Part shown: positions 6,639-16,125 of the stretch, piece by piece
Numbering within the stretch: position 1 is the stretch's first letter
Layout of the letters: each line of letters begins with the position of its first letter
Assembly (NCBI RefSeq): GCF_003854965.1
Contig: NZ_RQPI01000010.1
Span: forward strand, 1 to 64,000
Direction of reading: 5' to 3'
DNA from: Paenibacillus rhizophilus
GTDB lineage: Bacteria > Bacillota > Bacilli > Paenibacillales > Paenibacillaceae
DNA: 64,000 nucleotides
Notes under the pieces: model-generated
The model's database searches: none
The model's input: only the letters and a program-made list of their open reading frames with translations
Told to the model about the DNA's origin: nothing
Made by a program: the position numbers and the translations under genes

Positions 6639-8067
6639 AGAAGTCAGACAGGCCCGCGCCTATGCTGACTTCTCTTATTTTGTCGACTATGACAGCGAAT
6701 ACCGTGACAAAGACGGAAAGCACCTAGATGTACTGGACGAAACGCTGATGAAGGTGTCAAGCGGTGAGCTCAAGCGATTAATCGTGACTATGCCTCCGCG
6801 TCACGGCAAGTCAGAAAGGGTAAGCCGTAAGTTTCCAGCATGGCACATTGGACGCAATCCAGACGATGAAATCATACTCGCCTCTTATTCCGTTGACCTG
6901 AGCCGTGGATTCTCGCGTATTGCTAGGGATACACTGACCAGCAACACCGGAGTATTCGAGGTTGAGGTGGACAGGAATAACCAATCTGCAGAGTCTTGGG
7001 GAACCAGTGGATATCGTGGAGGTTTACATGCAGCCGGTGTAGGCGGTCCAATCACAGGTAAGGGCGCACGAATAGCAATCATTGATGACCCCGTTAAAAA
7101 CGCGGAAGAGGCCGACAGTGAGACTATGCGAGAGAAAATATGGGATTGGTACACATCCACACTATACACTCGCTTAACTCCTGACGGTCGTATTGTCGTT
7201 GTAATGACGCGCTGGCACGAGGATGATCTAGTAGGACGACTGCTAAAGAAAGAGGCTGACGAGATCAAAGAGGGCGTTCACAAGGGAGAGCGATGGACGG
7301 TCATTAACTTCCCGGCACTCGCGGAGAAAGACGATTACCTCCATCGGCCTGAAGGTGAACCGTTGTGGCCTGAGCAAGGATTTGATAGAGAACGCATGGA
7401 GCAAATCCGGACGGATGTTGGTTCCCGGGTGTTCAATGCGCTTTATCAGCAGCGACCTTCAGCAGCAGACGGAAACATGCTTAAGCGTGATTGGTGGAGG
7501 TACTACGATTCACCACCGCCATTCGCCTCCATGTTGATTAGCGTCGATGCCACATTCAAGGACGAGGACACCAGTGACTTCGTTGTTATACAGGTGTGGG
7601 GAAAGGTACAGGCCAATATGTATCTGGTGGATCAGGTGCGGGCAAAGATGAATTTCCCGGCTACCATACAAACCATTCGCAACGTGGTAAAGAAGTATCC
7701 AGAAGCACACTGGAAGCTTATAGAGGACAAAGCAAACGGTTCAGCCATTATCGCAACGCTACACCGCGAGATTGGAGGCATAGTGGCCGTTAATCCTGAA
7801 GGTGGTAAGGTGGCAAGGGTAAACGCGGTGTCTGCTTATATCGAGTCTGGTAACGTATTTCTGCCGCGCACATCCTGGATACAGGACTTTGTAGAAGAAG
7901 CAGCAAGCTTCCCGAATGGTAAACATGATGATCAAGTAGACGCGATGAGCCAAGCGCTCCATCGCTTTATTTATTTTAACGGCGTACTGCCGCAGGAAGA
8001 AAAGAAAGTTACGCCGTTCCCATTCCGTACAGACGAACCAACCGGGGGTGAATACATCGCATGGTAG
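6604..8067 (+). CDS. terL: Terminase large subunit (packaging ATPase-nuclease)
   Basis: The N-terminal ATPase shows a Walker A-like MPPRHGKS (63-70), Walker B IAIIDD (157-162) and a coupling motif around VVVMTRWHEDD (198-208). The C-terminal RNase H-like nuclease starts at LISVDATFKDEDTSD (about 311-325, D315 a candidate metal ligand), with IEDKANG and HDDQVDA further on. At 487 aa it is the usual length. The start is a TTG inside terS with GAGGAG about ten bases upstream; a second TTG at 6625 is possible. It drives DNA into the procapsid through the portal. Confidence 0.93.
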   Translation: MRTSLARLPTLEEVRQARAYADFSYFVDYDSEYRDKDGKHLDVLDETLMKVSSGELKRLIVTMPPRHGKSERVSRKFPAWHIGRNPDDEIILASYSVDLSRGFSRIARDTLTSNTGVFEVEVDRNNQSAESWGTSGYRGGLHAAGVGGPITGKGARIAIIDDPVKNAEEADSETMREKIWDWYTSTLYTRLTPDGRIVVVMTRWHEDDLVGRLLKKEADEIKEGVHKGERWTVINFPALAEKDDYLHRPEGEPLWPEQGFDRERMEQIRTDVGSRVFNALYQQRPSAADGNMLKRDWWRYYDSPPPFASMLISVDATFKDEDTSDFVVIQVWGKVQANMYLVDQVRAKMNFPATIQTIRNVVKKYPEAHWKLIEDKANGSAIIATLHREIGGIVAVNPEGGKVARVNAVSAYIESGNVFLPRTSWIQDFVEEAASFPNGKHDDQVDAMSQALHRFIYFNGVLPQEEKKVTPFPFRTDEPTGGEYIAW

Positions 8068-8246
8068 ACGTCAAAGAATTGGGCGACTTGCTCAAACTAC
8101 CGAACCTGGAAGAAAGCACAATTGCTCTTATCAATGAGAAGATGCGGGTTTTAATCGGTGAAGTGAAGCCGTTAACCCCTGCACAAAAGCAGGATATTGA
8201 AAGTGTCGTAGCCGAATGGCTTGGCGGACCGAAAGAAGGTGAATAG
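8061..8246 (+). CDS. Hypothetical phage protein, 61 aa
   Basis: The ATG lies inside the last codons of terL and the stop directly precedes the portal GTG, so it is translationally coupled on both sides. The protein is helical and acidic. Small genes between terminase and portal are common in short-tailed phages and have no agreed function. Confidence 0.55.
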   Translation: MVDVKELGDLLKLPNLEESTIALINEKMRVLIGEVKPLTPAQKQDIESVVAEWLGGPKEGE

Positions 8247-9983
8247 GTGAAGGAAGAAACGCTAGACAAGTTAGCTGGTGAAATGGAGCGGCAGCATAAA
8301 GATGGACTCTCGTACAAACGAAAGATGGGATTCCTCGACAAATGGCCCGAGTATGAACGCTTCAAGGCCGGTGATCAGTGGCCGCCCGTCACAAACCGCA
8401 CCAAAGCGCTGCCGCGTCCCGTATTCAACCTCATTAAGATGATCGAGACGCACAAAGTAGCAAACGTCATGAGCGAGCAGATTAACATGATGTTCAGCAA
8501 TGAGGAAATGGACGAAACGGACCCGCAGTCCGATGTTGGCGACCTGTTCAGCCGATACGCTTCCGCTACCTGGGAGCGAATTAAGCAGGATGAGCTGAAC
8601 GAAGAAGGGTTAGACGTTGCCGCGAACACCGGGACCGCCATCTGGCATTACTATTTTGATATGAGCATCAAGGGCGGAACACAGTATCCATTTATCGGGG
8701 AAATGGTCGGGGAAATCATCGACCCTATGAACATCTTTTTCGGAAATCCGCAGCAGAGGAATGTACAGCGACAGCCGTATATCCTCATATCCAGCCGGGA
8801 ACCGGTGAAAAGTGTGCGGGAATATGCGGAGAACAACGGCATGAGTAAGGAAATGGTATCCCAAATCAAGCCGGATAAGGATACGCAGGATGAAGGCTAC
8901 GACATGGCTAAGGATGAACTGAACGATGAAGGAAAAGTTACCGTGCTAACGCGCTACTGGAAAGAGGGCGGCAAGGTAATGTTTGCCAAGTCTGCATCTG
9001 GCCTTACGATCAAGAAGGCAACGGAAACCATGCTTTCCTTGTATCCGGTAGCAGTCATGCAGTGGGAGCGCCGGAAGAAGTCCATATTCGGCATAGGAGA
9101 CACGGAAGGGTTGATTCCGAACCAAAAGGCCATTAATACGCTGGTCGCTATGCAGATTCTATCGGTACAGCTGACCGGCTGGCCCAAGCTGCTGTATAAA
9201 AAGGGAGCGATTGACCCGAGTAAGGTCACCAATGCGCCGGGGGAGATGATCGAAGATCACTCGCCGCCAGGGAGCGAGGGTGTAAAATACATGAACCCAG
9301 GCAATATCAGCGCAGTTGCCGCTAATCTGGTGGAATCTATCCTCATGTATACCCGGCAAATGACCGGAGCAGATGAGGCCGCGACAGGGTCGGCTCCCAG
9401 CGCAGACCTGAACGCCACGGCTATTATGCTTCTGCAGAAGGCATCGGCAATCCCTATTGAGTCCATCAAGCGCCGCTTCTACCGTTTGGTGGAGGACATT
9501 GGCCGCATATGGGAGGACATTTGGAAGGTAAAATACAATCTCCCGCGCCAAGTTACGCTGAAAGATGATGACGGAGAAGAGTATCCGGCAATGTTCGATG
9601 GTTCGCAGTACCATGGAACGGAGCTTACGCTTAAAATCGACGTTGGTCCGTCTTCGACCTATTCTGAGTCTTTGATGCTATCGAGTCTGGATAAGGCGCT
9701 GGACCGTGGAGATATCACGTATGAGCAGTACCTCAAGTACGCCCCGCGTACCGTGGTTCCATTCCGGGACCGATTAATGAAGGAGATCGAAGAGAAGAAG
9801 GGTATCATCGGACAGATGGAACAGGTCGTAAACGGCATGCAGCCGGAAGAACGCGCTATGTTTGATGCCATGCCGCCGGATCAGCAGATGATGTTCCTAC
9901 AGCAAATCATCATGCAGCAGCCGCAGATGATGGGGCAGGCTCCGATGTCACCGCAGCAAGCACCGCCGGCCATGATGGCCTAG
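8247..9983 (+). CDS. Portal protein (P22-type)
   Basis: The protein is 578 aa, encoded directly after terL, and shows features of P22-like portals: the early block RPVFNLIKMIETHKVANV, SGLTIKKATETM, an SIFGIGDTEG segment, and a long helical C-terminus ending in a Gln/Met/Pro-rich tail (from about residue 525). The portal forms the dodecameric channel at one capsid vertex, binding the terminase during packaging and the tail afterwards. The start is GTG with GAAGGTG upstream. A terminator follows immediately. Confidence 0.85.
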   Translation: MKEETLDKLAGEMERQHKDGLSYKRKMGFLDKWPEYERFKAGDQWPPVTNRTKALPRPVFNLIKMIETHKVANVMSEQINMMFSNEEMDETDPQSDVGDLFSRYASATWERIKQDELNEEGLDVAANTGTAIWHYYFDMSIKGGTQYPFIGEMVGEIIDPMNIFFGNPQQRNVQRQPYILISSREPVKSVREYAENNGMSKEMVSQIKPDKDTQDEGYDMAKDELNDEGKVTVLTRYWKEGGKVMFAKSASGLTIKKATETMLSLYPVAVMQWERRKKSIFGIGDTEGLIPNQKAINTLVAMQILSVQLTGWPKLLYKKGAIDPSKVTNAPGEMIEDHSPPGSEGVKYMNPGNISAVAANLVESILMYTRQMTGADEAATGSAPSADLNATAIMLLQKASAIPIESIKRRFYRLVEDIGRIWEDIWKVKYNLPRQVTLKDDDGEEYPAMFDGSQYHGTELTLKIDVGPSSTYSESLMLSSLDKALDRGDITYEQYLKYAPRTVVPFRDRLMKEIEEKKGIIGQMEQVVNGMQPEERAMFDAMPPDQQMMFLQQIIMQQPQMMGQAPMSPQQAPPAMMA

Positions 9984-9990
9984 CTACACA

Positions 9991-10020
9991 GGGCAAGGGT
10001 GAGAATCCTTTGCCCTTTTT
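9991..10020 (+). terminator. Terminator after portal gene
   Basis: GGGCAAGGG (9991-9999) pairs with CCTTTGCCC (10007-10015) around a 7-base loop, followed by five T. It separates portal from scaffold and could set their relative levels. Confidence 0.85.
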
Positions 10021-10064
10021 CATACACAAATTTGCTCCTACCACAGAGCAAGGAGGTTTAACCC

Positions 10065-10859
10065 ATGGAAGAAACCGCCAACCATAGCGGCATTGAACAG
10101 CAAGAAACACCTGTTACCGAAACGGTGACTGAGTCGATAGAAACTCCCGTAGAGACTTCCCCACCACAGGAAGAGCCTAGAGGGATAAAGGTCAAGTACA
10201 ACAAGGAAGAACGCTTTGTGCCAGAGGATGAGGTGCCGAATTGGGTCCAAAAGGGACTGAATTACGATAAGGTGTCCGAAAAAGCCAAAGAGGCCGAGCG
10301 TTATCAGCAGATTCTTGACCGCACCGCCAAGTTTTACGGCTTTGAAACGCACGAACAGTACATGGAAGCCCTGGAGCAGGCCGAGACAGACCGCAGAATC
10401 CAACAGGAAGCGGATCGGCTTGGCGTTCCCGAAGAAGTAATCCGTGAATATGTACAACCGCTGAAAAGCGAGTTAGACCAGCTTAAACAGAAAGATCAGC
10501 AACGAGCTGAAGCCGACGCCATTCGTCAGGTGGAACAGCAAATTGCATCCATGGAAGCGGACGCCGCCTCCTATCCCGATTTCACGCAGCATAAAGCGCA
10601 GGTGATTAACCTTGCCGCTGAGCGCGGGTACTCCCTAGAGGATGCCTACAAGATTGTTACCTATGATTCCCGTATCCAAACCGCACAGCAGCAAGCCCAG
10701 CAAGAAGCGATCCGAAAACTACAACAAAACGCCGACAGTTCTACCGGCGCTTTAGGGGCGGATTCGCCGGATACGGCAACGGGCTATATGTCCATGTCTC
10801 CAGCCGAGCGGAAAGCCTTTAGAGACGCTGTGAAACGCGGCCAAACTAAAGGAGTGTAA
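10065..10859 (+). CDS. Scaffold-like protein
   Basis: It sits directly upstream of the capsid gene, the usual scaffold position, and is 264 aa, Glu/Gln rich and mostly helical. The first 40 residues are low-complexity (Thr, Glu, Pro); residues 80-215 are predicted coiled coil with many Gln. The end (MSPAERKAFRDAVKRG) is a basic helix, as expected of the capsid-binding tail of scaffolding proteins. The start has AAGGAGG at 10050-10056. The call rests on position and composition. Confidence 0.7.
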   Translation: MEETANHSGIEQQETPVTETVTESIETPVETSPPQEEPRGIKVKYNKEERFVPEDEVPNWVQKGLNYDKVSEKAKEAERYQQILDRTAKFYGFETHEQYMEALEQAETDRRIQQEADRLGVPEEVIREYVQPLKSELDQLKQKDQQRAEADAIRQVEQQIASMEADAASYPDFTQHKAQVINLAAERGYSLEDAYKIVTYDSRIQTAQQQAQQEAIRKLQQNADSSTGALGADSPDTATGYMSMSPAERKAFRDAVKRGQTKGV

Positions 10860-10864
10860 ACTAA

Positions 10865-11827
10865 ATGTCGACAAACGTACAAGGCTATAACGCCACAGCA
10901 GGAGTCAACGCATTAACCGCCGAGCAACATACCTTTTTCCAAGATGAAATGCTCGAAAGACTGCTTCCGGAACTCACATGGACCAAATTTGGCGAAAAGA
11001 AAGCCATCCCTAAGCGTAAAGGCGCAACCACAAACTTCCGCCGACTGAACTCCTTGGCCGTTTCCACTACGGCCCTCACTGAAGGCGTAACGCCGGACGG
11101 TGTAAACTTGGACATTGTGTCCATCACGGCTACCGTTTCCGAATACGGAAGCTGGACGAAGATTTCTGAATTCATCAACATGACCGGCTATGATCCGCTT
11201 TTGACGGAAGCCGCTGGGCTAATGGGCGAAAACGCCGGTGAATCCATCGATGTTATTGTGCGGGATGTACTCTCTGCCGGAACGAACGTGGTGTATGCGG
11301 CTGGACGCACTTCCCGCGTGACCGTAGCTGCTACCGACAAGATTACGGCTGCTGATATCCTGAAAGTACGACGCACCATGAAGCGCAACAAGGTCAAAGA
11401 GATTAAACTTCCTGGCGGGGGATCTGGTTATGTGGCCCTCGTTCATACAGACGTGGCGATGGACATCATGCAGCTGCAGGAATGGAAAGACCAAAACACC
11501 TACGTGGACACCAAAAACCGCGAAGAAGGTATGCTGGGTAAAATGTACGGCATTTACTTCATGGAAGTGGATAACGGCGTGAAGTTTGCAGGCGCAGGCG
11601 CCGCGGCTGCTGACGTATACGGAACCATCTTCCTCGGTAAAGGCGCTTACGGCCTGCCGGACATCGAAGGCAGCATGAAACCGGACATTATCGTGCATCC
11701 TGCCGGTTCTGCTGGATCTGCTGACCCACTGAACCAGTTCAATACAATTGCTTGGAAGTGCGCGTTCACGGTGGCACGACTGCAGGAACTGGCAATCATC
11801 CGTTACGAATCCGGAGCATCGTTATAA
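10865..11827 (+). CDS. Major capsid protein, N4-gp56 family
   Basis: At 320 aa it matches the N4-gp56-type capsid pattern: the short N-terminus, then FFQDEMLERLLPELTWTKFG, the PKRKGATTNFRRL segment, ALTEGVTPDGV, and the SEYGSWTKISEFI motif around residue 92. The C-terminal part contains the typical VHPAGSAGSADPLNQ stretch and a tryptophan shortly after. The fold is expected to be HK97-like, forming the icosahedral shell. AAAGGAGTG precedes the ATG, and a terminator follows, consistent with high, separately controlled expression. Confidence 0.9.
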   Translation: MSTNVQGYNATAGVNALTAEQHTFFQDEMLERLLPELTWTKFGEKKAIPKRKGATTNFRRLNSLAVSTTALTEGVTPDGVNLDIVSITATVSEYGSWTKISEFINMTGYDPLLTEAAGLMGENAGESIDVIVRDVLSAGTNVVYAAGRTSRVTVAATDKITAADILKVRRTMKRNKVKEIKLPGGGSGYVALVHTDVAMDIMQLQEWKDQNTYVDTKNREEGMLGKMYGIYFMEVDNGVKFAGAGAAAADVYGTIFLGKGAYGLPDIEGSMKPDIIVHPAGSAGSADPLNQFNTIAWKCAFTVARLQELAIIRYESGASL

Positions 11828-11840
11828 ATCATCTGAATGA

Positions 11841-11866
11841 GGGGGCCTAACGGCTCCCTTTTAATT
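11841..11866 (+). terminator. Terminator after capsid gene
   Basis: GGGGGCC pairs with GGCTCCC around a TAAC loop, with one G-T pair, followed by a broken T run. Confidence 0.7.
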
Positions 11867-11881
11867 TAAGGAGGCAATATT

Positions 11882-12169
11882 ATGGCAAGAGAATCCCTTG
11901 AAAAGTTGGCAGCAGAAGCAGAAAGAACGGCGGCGGAGCAACTTAAGGCTATGCCGAAAGTGTCCATCATCATTCCTGACGATCCGCAAAACCCCGGAGA
12001 TAAAGTAGTTCCTATTGGATTTAACGGAGTAGTCTATACCGTACCACGCGGAGTACAGGTGGAAGTTCCGCAGGCCATCGCGGAAATCTACCAGGATTCC
12101 TATACACGCACACGCGCTGTAACCCAGCGCATCGAGAATAGCACACAACAAGAAGTCAAAGTGATGTAA
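11882..12169 (+). CDS. Hypothetical virion-associated protein, 95 aa
   Basis: The gene lies alone between two terminators after the capsid gene and has AAGGAGG upstream. Residues 1-22 are helical and charged; the rest (VPIGFNGVVYTVPRGVQVEVPQA) resembles the short proteins encoded after capsid genes in many Gram-positive phages, some of which decorate the head. No specific family can be claimed. Confidence 0.55.
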   Translation: MARESLEKLAAEAERTAAEQLKAMPKVSIIIPDDPQNPGDKVVPIGFNGVVYTVPRGVQVEVPQAIAEIYQDSYTRTRAVTQRIENSTQQEVKVM

Positions 12170-12173
12170 CAAC

Positions 12174-12195
12174 GGCCCCATTCCGGGGCCTTTTT
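12174..12195 (+). terminator. Terminator, GC-rich
   Basis: GGCCCC (12174-12179) pairs with GGGGCC (12185-12190) around a 5-base loop, followed by five T. Confidence 0.85.
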
Positions 12196-12215
12196 GTCTA
12201 TTAAGGGGTGATAAC

Positions 12216-12800
12216 ATGAATCTTCAAGAGATTCTGGATGAAATATCCGAAAAATACCCGCATGGCCTGTCCAATGACAGTGTGATCCGTAAGATCAACC
12301 AGATTCAAGTTGAGTTATTCCGCACTACATTCAAGATCAACACGATGTGGAATGATGACATCATATCTGATGTGTTTTCCTATTCCCTTCCTTGCGCCCG
12401 TAGTAGCGTCATAGATGTGCTTGTAAATGATTGCGAGTATATCTATCAAGATGTAAAAAAAACGGCTGGCGTACCTTTTTATTACTTCACAGACGGTGAT
12501 GAACTTGGTATATACCCCACGCCAACAGAGGATAACATAGGTGGACTGACCATCTTTTACAACCGGGAGCCTTACAAACTGACAACTTCGGACCTATCTG
12601 TTTCTCCGGAATTGGATGAAGACTTTCATATGCTTCTTGTCTATGGTGCATTGGTGCAGATTGCTGAGAACTTCAATGATGTGGCAATGGTCAATAACTA
12701 CACAGCAAAGTATAACGGACTTATTGAGGAGTTCCAGAAGGCCAATGACGAAACACCGGATTACCCTGTTATTGAAGATGTCATGGGGGGATTGATATGA
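12216..12800 (+). CDS. Head-tail adaptor-like protein, 194 aa
   Basis: Located after the capsid gene, it starts with a helical region (NLQEILDEISEKYPHGLSN) and has the YIYQDV...FYYFTDGDELGIYPTP pattern seen in P22 gp4- and gp6-like connector proteins of short-tailed phages. It ends with helices carrying NFNDVAMVNNY. The role would be to extend the portal ring to the tail. The match is structural in feel rather than by a firm motif. AAGGGGTG precedes the ATG, and the stop overlaps the tailspike start. Confidence 0.55.
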   Translation: MNLQEILDEISEKYPHGLSNDSVIRKINQIQVELFRTTFKINTMWNDDIISDVFSYSLPCARSSVIDVLVNDCEYIYQDVKKTAGVPFYYFTDGDELGIYPTPTEDNIGGLTIFYNREPYKLTTSDLSVSPELDEDFHMLLVYGALVQIAENFNDVAMVNNYTAKYNGLIEEFQKANDETPDYPVIEDVMGGLI

Positions 12801-14398
12801 GTAATGCCTCGCAATTAATTGCACAGCAGTTCCGAAGTGGAGAGGTGAACCGTAAAACGTGGAAGGATGTTATATATAACATCCGTGATTACGGGGCATC
12901 AGAATTACTTTCTGATAATACAAACTATATCCGTGATGCGATCAGCGCAGCCTACAATGCAGGAGGTGGAACAGTCATTGTTCCTCCCGGGGAATATTTG
13001 TTTACGGCGATTACGCTTAAAACGAATGTACGCCTTGTTAGTTTTGGTGGAAAGCTGAAGCTTCGAGATGGAGTTTGTGTTAATTCATCTACCTCTTATT
13101 ACATCATTCATAACATGGATGGTCTAGGAGGTCTGTTCTCTAACGTTGCATGTGTTGATCTGATTGTTGACGGAAACGGTGCGAATAACGCTACTTTTTT
13201 GGTTGCTGATATTATTACATTCGGCGGTGAGAATGCGAATATCATCAATTGCAACTTATATGATGCACCTGATTCAGGGATTATGTTTTCCGGAGCAAAG
13301 AACAGTTTGTGCATTGGTAATCGGATTGACTTGGGTCGTGACTTGGGAATCTATGTTAACGATGGTCTTAATGGTTCGAATCTGTATGAAAATGTAATAT
13401 CATATAACCGAATCACGAATTTCCCGAACGGTGGTATCGGATTAAAACGGGTAAGTACAAAAACAACCGTAGCGCTGAACGCCATTAATGATTGTGGAAA
13501 CGGAATTACGTTAGAGCAGGCTTCAACTGCTACCGACTACTCTAAAAACATAACTATTATAGGCAATCGCATCCGGAACGTAACTGCCAGCGCAGGTATT
13601 GACATAAGATCTGCACCTTATTGTACTGTAATTGGTAACCGAATTGAAAACTTCGCTTTGGTCGGACTCAATATCCAAGGTGATACGCACCATTCGTCTA
13701 TTATCGGAAATGTCATCACCTCAGACGGAAGCATTCCGGTATTCGGCACGTACCGTGCAGGGGTGATGCTTACATCTAGACAAAACATCTTCCCGTCTTA
13801 TAACACAATTATGGGTAATACCGTTGAAATCAACAATCCTTCAGGAGATAACGTTCTTGCGCTATACATGCTTTCGGTTGAATCCAAAATAAGCGGCGGG
13901 GATCACAATATCATTGCAGGAAACACATTTAAAACAAATGCAACATACGGAGGACGGATTACATCTGCTTACACCAAGAATTTGATTGCAAACAACGTAT
14001 TTAGCGGATCGACTAACGACATTTTCGTTAATGCCTCCCTGCAAAATACCATCGCGGACAACGATTATGTCAACAATACCCCTGCTGGACTTGATGCTTC
14101 TACAGAAACTTATTTACAGCGTATTGGTACGCAAAAAGTAACGAGGTCAAATTCCGCCCCTACAAGTGGAACGTGGTCTGTAGGAGACATTTGCGAAAAT
14201 CCTACGCCTACATTAGTGAGAAACATTGATCGCTGGAAATGTATTAACGCTACTGGTTCAGGAACATGGGTGGCTTACGGATGCGGTACGGGAACGACAG
14301 CGCAAAGACCGACATTAACCGCAAACGATGCTGGTTACTTATATTATGACACAACAACTGGAACGAAAATATTTTGGACAGGAACTGCATGGGTTTAA
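12797..14398 (+). CDS. Tailspike with pectate-lyase-like beta-helix
   Basis: Residues 25-60 hold the pectate lyase superfamily opening (IYNIRDYGAS ... NAGGGTVIVPPGEYLF). Residues 110-430 contain many repeated NxI/GNxI rungs (such as CIGNRIDLG, NITIIGNRIRN, SSIIGNVIT), the mark of a right-handed parallel beta-helix. The C-terminal 100 residues are Thr/Gly-rich and likely trimerise or bind. Such spikes bind and often cut host surface polysaccharide. The start overlaps the preceding stop behind GGGGGG. Confidence 0.85.
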   Translation: MSNASQLIAQQFRSGEVNRKTWKDVIYNIRDYGASELLSDNTNYIRDAISAAYNAGGGTVIVPPGEYLFTAITLKTNVRLVSFGGKLKLRDGVCVNSSTSYYIIHNMDGLGGLFSNVACVDLIVDGNGANNATFLVADIITFGGENANIINCNLYDAPDSGIMFSGAKNSLCIGNRIDLGRDLGIYVNDGLNGSNLYENVISYNRITNFPNGGIGLKRVSTKTTVALNAINDCGNGITLEQASTATDYSKNITIIGNRIRNVTASAGIDIRSAPYCTVIGNRIENFALVGLNIQGDTHHSSIIGNVITSDGSIPVFGTYRAGVMLTSRQNIFPSYNTIMGNTVEINNPSGDNVLALYMLSVESKISGGDHNIIAGNTFKTNATYGGRITSAYTKNLIANNVFSGSTNDIFVNASLQNTIADNDYVNNTPAGLDASTETYLQRIGTQKVTRSNSAPTSGTWSVGDICENPTPTLVRNIDRWKCINATGSGTWVAYGCGTGTTAQRPTLTANDAGYLYYDTTTGTKIFWTGTAWV

Positions 14399-14436
14399 TC
14401 AAAGATCAAGTAAAATAAATGTGTAGGAGGTAATTA

Positions 14437-14700
14437 GTGTTGATAAGACACAATAAAATCATCAATTCACAGGACATGTCTACGCAAAATGACGCCGACC
14501 AAGTGTTGTCATTCACAGGAAATGAGATAGTAGGAGAAACTCACTACATTAAAATAGGTCACTGCCGTATATACACAGAGATACGTCTATCTGATGAACA
14601 AAGTGATAAACTTAAAAAATGGGAAGATGAAAATGGAAAAGACGTAGATTATCTTGTTCAAGATTTACTGTTGAAATTCATCGACGAATTACCAAAGTAG
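14437..14700 (+). CDS. Hypothetical phage protein, 87 aa
   Basis: The GTG at 14437 lies six bases after GGAGG (14426-14430). The protein is acidic; its C-terminal half (LSDEQSDKLKKWEDENGKDVDYLVQ) is helical. It sits between tailspike and nozzle genes. A tailspike chaperone or anchor is imaginable but not supported by a motif. Confidence 0.5.
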   Translation: MLIRHNKIINSQDMSTQNDADQVLSFTGNEIVGETHYIKIGHCRIYTEIRLSDEQSDKLKKWEDENGKDVDYLVQDLLLKFIDELPK

Positions 14701-14733
14701 GACCATACTGTGCCATAAGAAAGGAGGAAACTC

Positions 14734-16125
14734 ATGCAGCCATGGGCGTCTAATCCCGATAAAGCAAAGCCCGTCATTGTCACCTTGGCAGACGGAATAA
14801 ACCAATCACAAGAGTCCATCGAAATCGCAGACGGTCAGTGTACCGCTGCGGTGAACATGGACTCTTTGCTTTATCCCACATTACAGACGGTAAGCGGTTA
14901 TTCACTTCACAGCGTTCCAGGAGGCTACGTAAACCGCTTGTTCAAGTTCCTTGGTGTTTGGTACTGCGGCAATGGAAACGGGCTGTACAAGTTCACTGGA
15001 TCATCATGGACTGCTGTATACGACCACGGAAACACCAACAATGAAAGACTGTGGGACGCGGCCATGTTCTTCGATGGAAGCAAAATGTATTTCATCGACG
15101 GTAACCTGCAGCTTCAGCAGTGGGACGGAACCACATTGACCGCGCTTGGAAGTGCGCCTGCTGGCAGTGACTTCCTTACGACCCACGCGAACCGGTTCTA
15201 CTTGTCGAATCGCAGCGATAATCTCCTTTCCTACTCAGGACTTCGGGACGCTGCGGACTGGACCAGCACTGACAAATACACGGGAACGGGTAAAATCACC
15301 GTTGAAACGCCAGACGGAGAGAAGCCGACCGGACTTGTAGCGTACAGCAATCACGTTATCCTGTTCAAAAAGTACACGATGCACGAACTGTATGGTGAAG
15401 ATTCGACCAACTTCCAGATGCAGCAGCCCTACGGTGTCGGTTGCGTGTCGGATCGCTCCATTGTTCCGACCAATTCAGCACTATACTGGCTCGCTGCTGA
15501 TGGGGTGTATGCCTACGGAGGCGGCGCAGTACCGACCAAGATCAGCGAACCGGTAAAAAAGTATATCGAATCCATCAACCAAGCTTACGCGCATCACTGC
15601 ACAGCGGGTACAGATGCGCGCTTCCTGTATCTTTCCCTTGTTACAGGAAGCGCACAAACACCAAATGTCACACTGAAATACGACCTTCAAGGCGGTCGCT
15701 GGTGGCCGTGCAGCTTAGTGGCAACCGCCTACTACCTGGACGGTCAAACGCTGTATATGGCCTTATCCGATGGCCGCATTGTGCAAGCTGGTGGAGATAC
15801 GGAAGCCGGTAACGCCATCAGTTGGTCCATTGAGACAAAACCTTTCTCCGAGGGAGACGAAACCGTCCGTAAGTCGATTAATAGAGTATGGGTCATAGCG
15901 GACATCGAGGTTGGGTCCACATTAAACATAGCCTACGCCGCAGGAACCGAAGGGTCTGACTGGAACGTGGTAAGCACCATTGCGAATGGAACCGGACAGA
16001 TTCGGAGCACACGAATACCAGTGATTGTCCGCACTCCGGAAACGTGGTATCGTCTGAAGCTATACGGCACGGGAAAAGTCAAAATACACCGCATTGTGCG
16101 CGAGGTATCAAGGAGGAACGCATAG
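14734..16125 (+). CDS. Tail nozzle/stabilisation-like protein (beta-propeller)
   Basis: The 463-residue protein has regularly spaced Trp/Tyr/Gly blades (GVWYCGNGNGLYKF, FFDGSKMYFIDG, HANRFYLSNR, SNHVILFKKYTM, ALYWLAADGVYAYGG), suggesting a beta-propeller, and a beta-sandwich end. P22 gp10 and similar nozzle proteins have such folds and close the tail below the adaptor. AAGGAGG precedes the ATG, and the stop overlaps the GTG of the next gene. The family assignment is by pattern. Confidence 0.6.
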   Translation: MQPWASNPDKAKPVIVTLADGINQSQESIEIADGQCTAAVNMDSLLYPTLQTVSGYSLHSVPGGYVNRLFKFLGVWYCGNGNGLYKFTGSSWTAVYDHGNTNNERLWDAAMFFDGSKMYFIDGNLQLQQWDGTTLTALGSAPAGSDFLTTHANRFYLSNRSDNLLSYSGLRDAADWTSTDKYTGTGKITVETPDGEKPTGLVAYSNHVILFKKYTMHELYGEDSTNFQMQQPYGVGCVSDRSIVPTNSALYWLAADGVYAYGGGAVPTKISEPVKKYIESINQAYAHHCTAGTDARFLYLSLVTGSAQTPNVTLKYDLQGGRWWPCSLVATAYYLDGQTLYMALSDGRIVQAGGDTEAGNAISWSIETKPFSEGDETVRKSINRVWVIADIEVGSTLNIAYAAGTEGSDWNVVSTIANGTGQIRSTRIPVIVRTPETWYRLKLYGTGKVKIHRIVREVSRRNA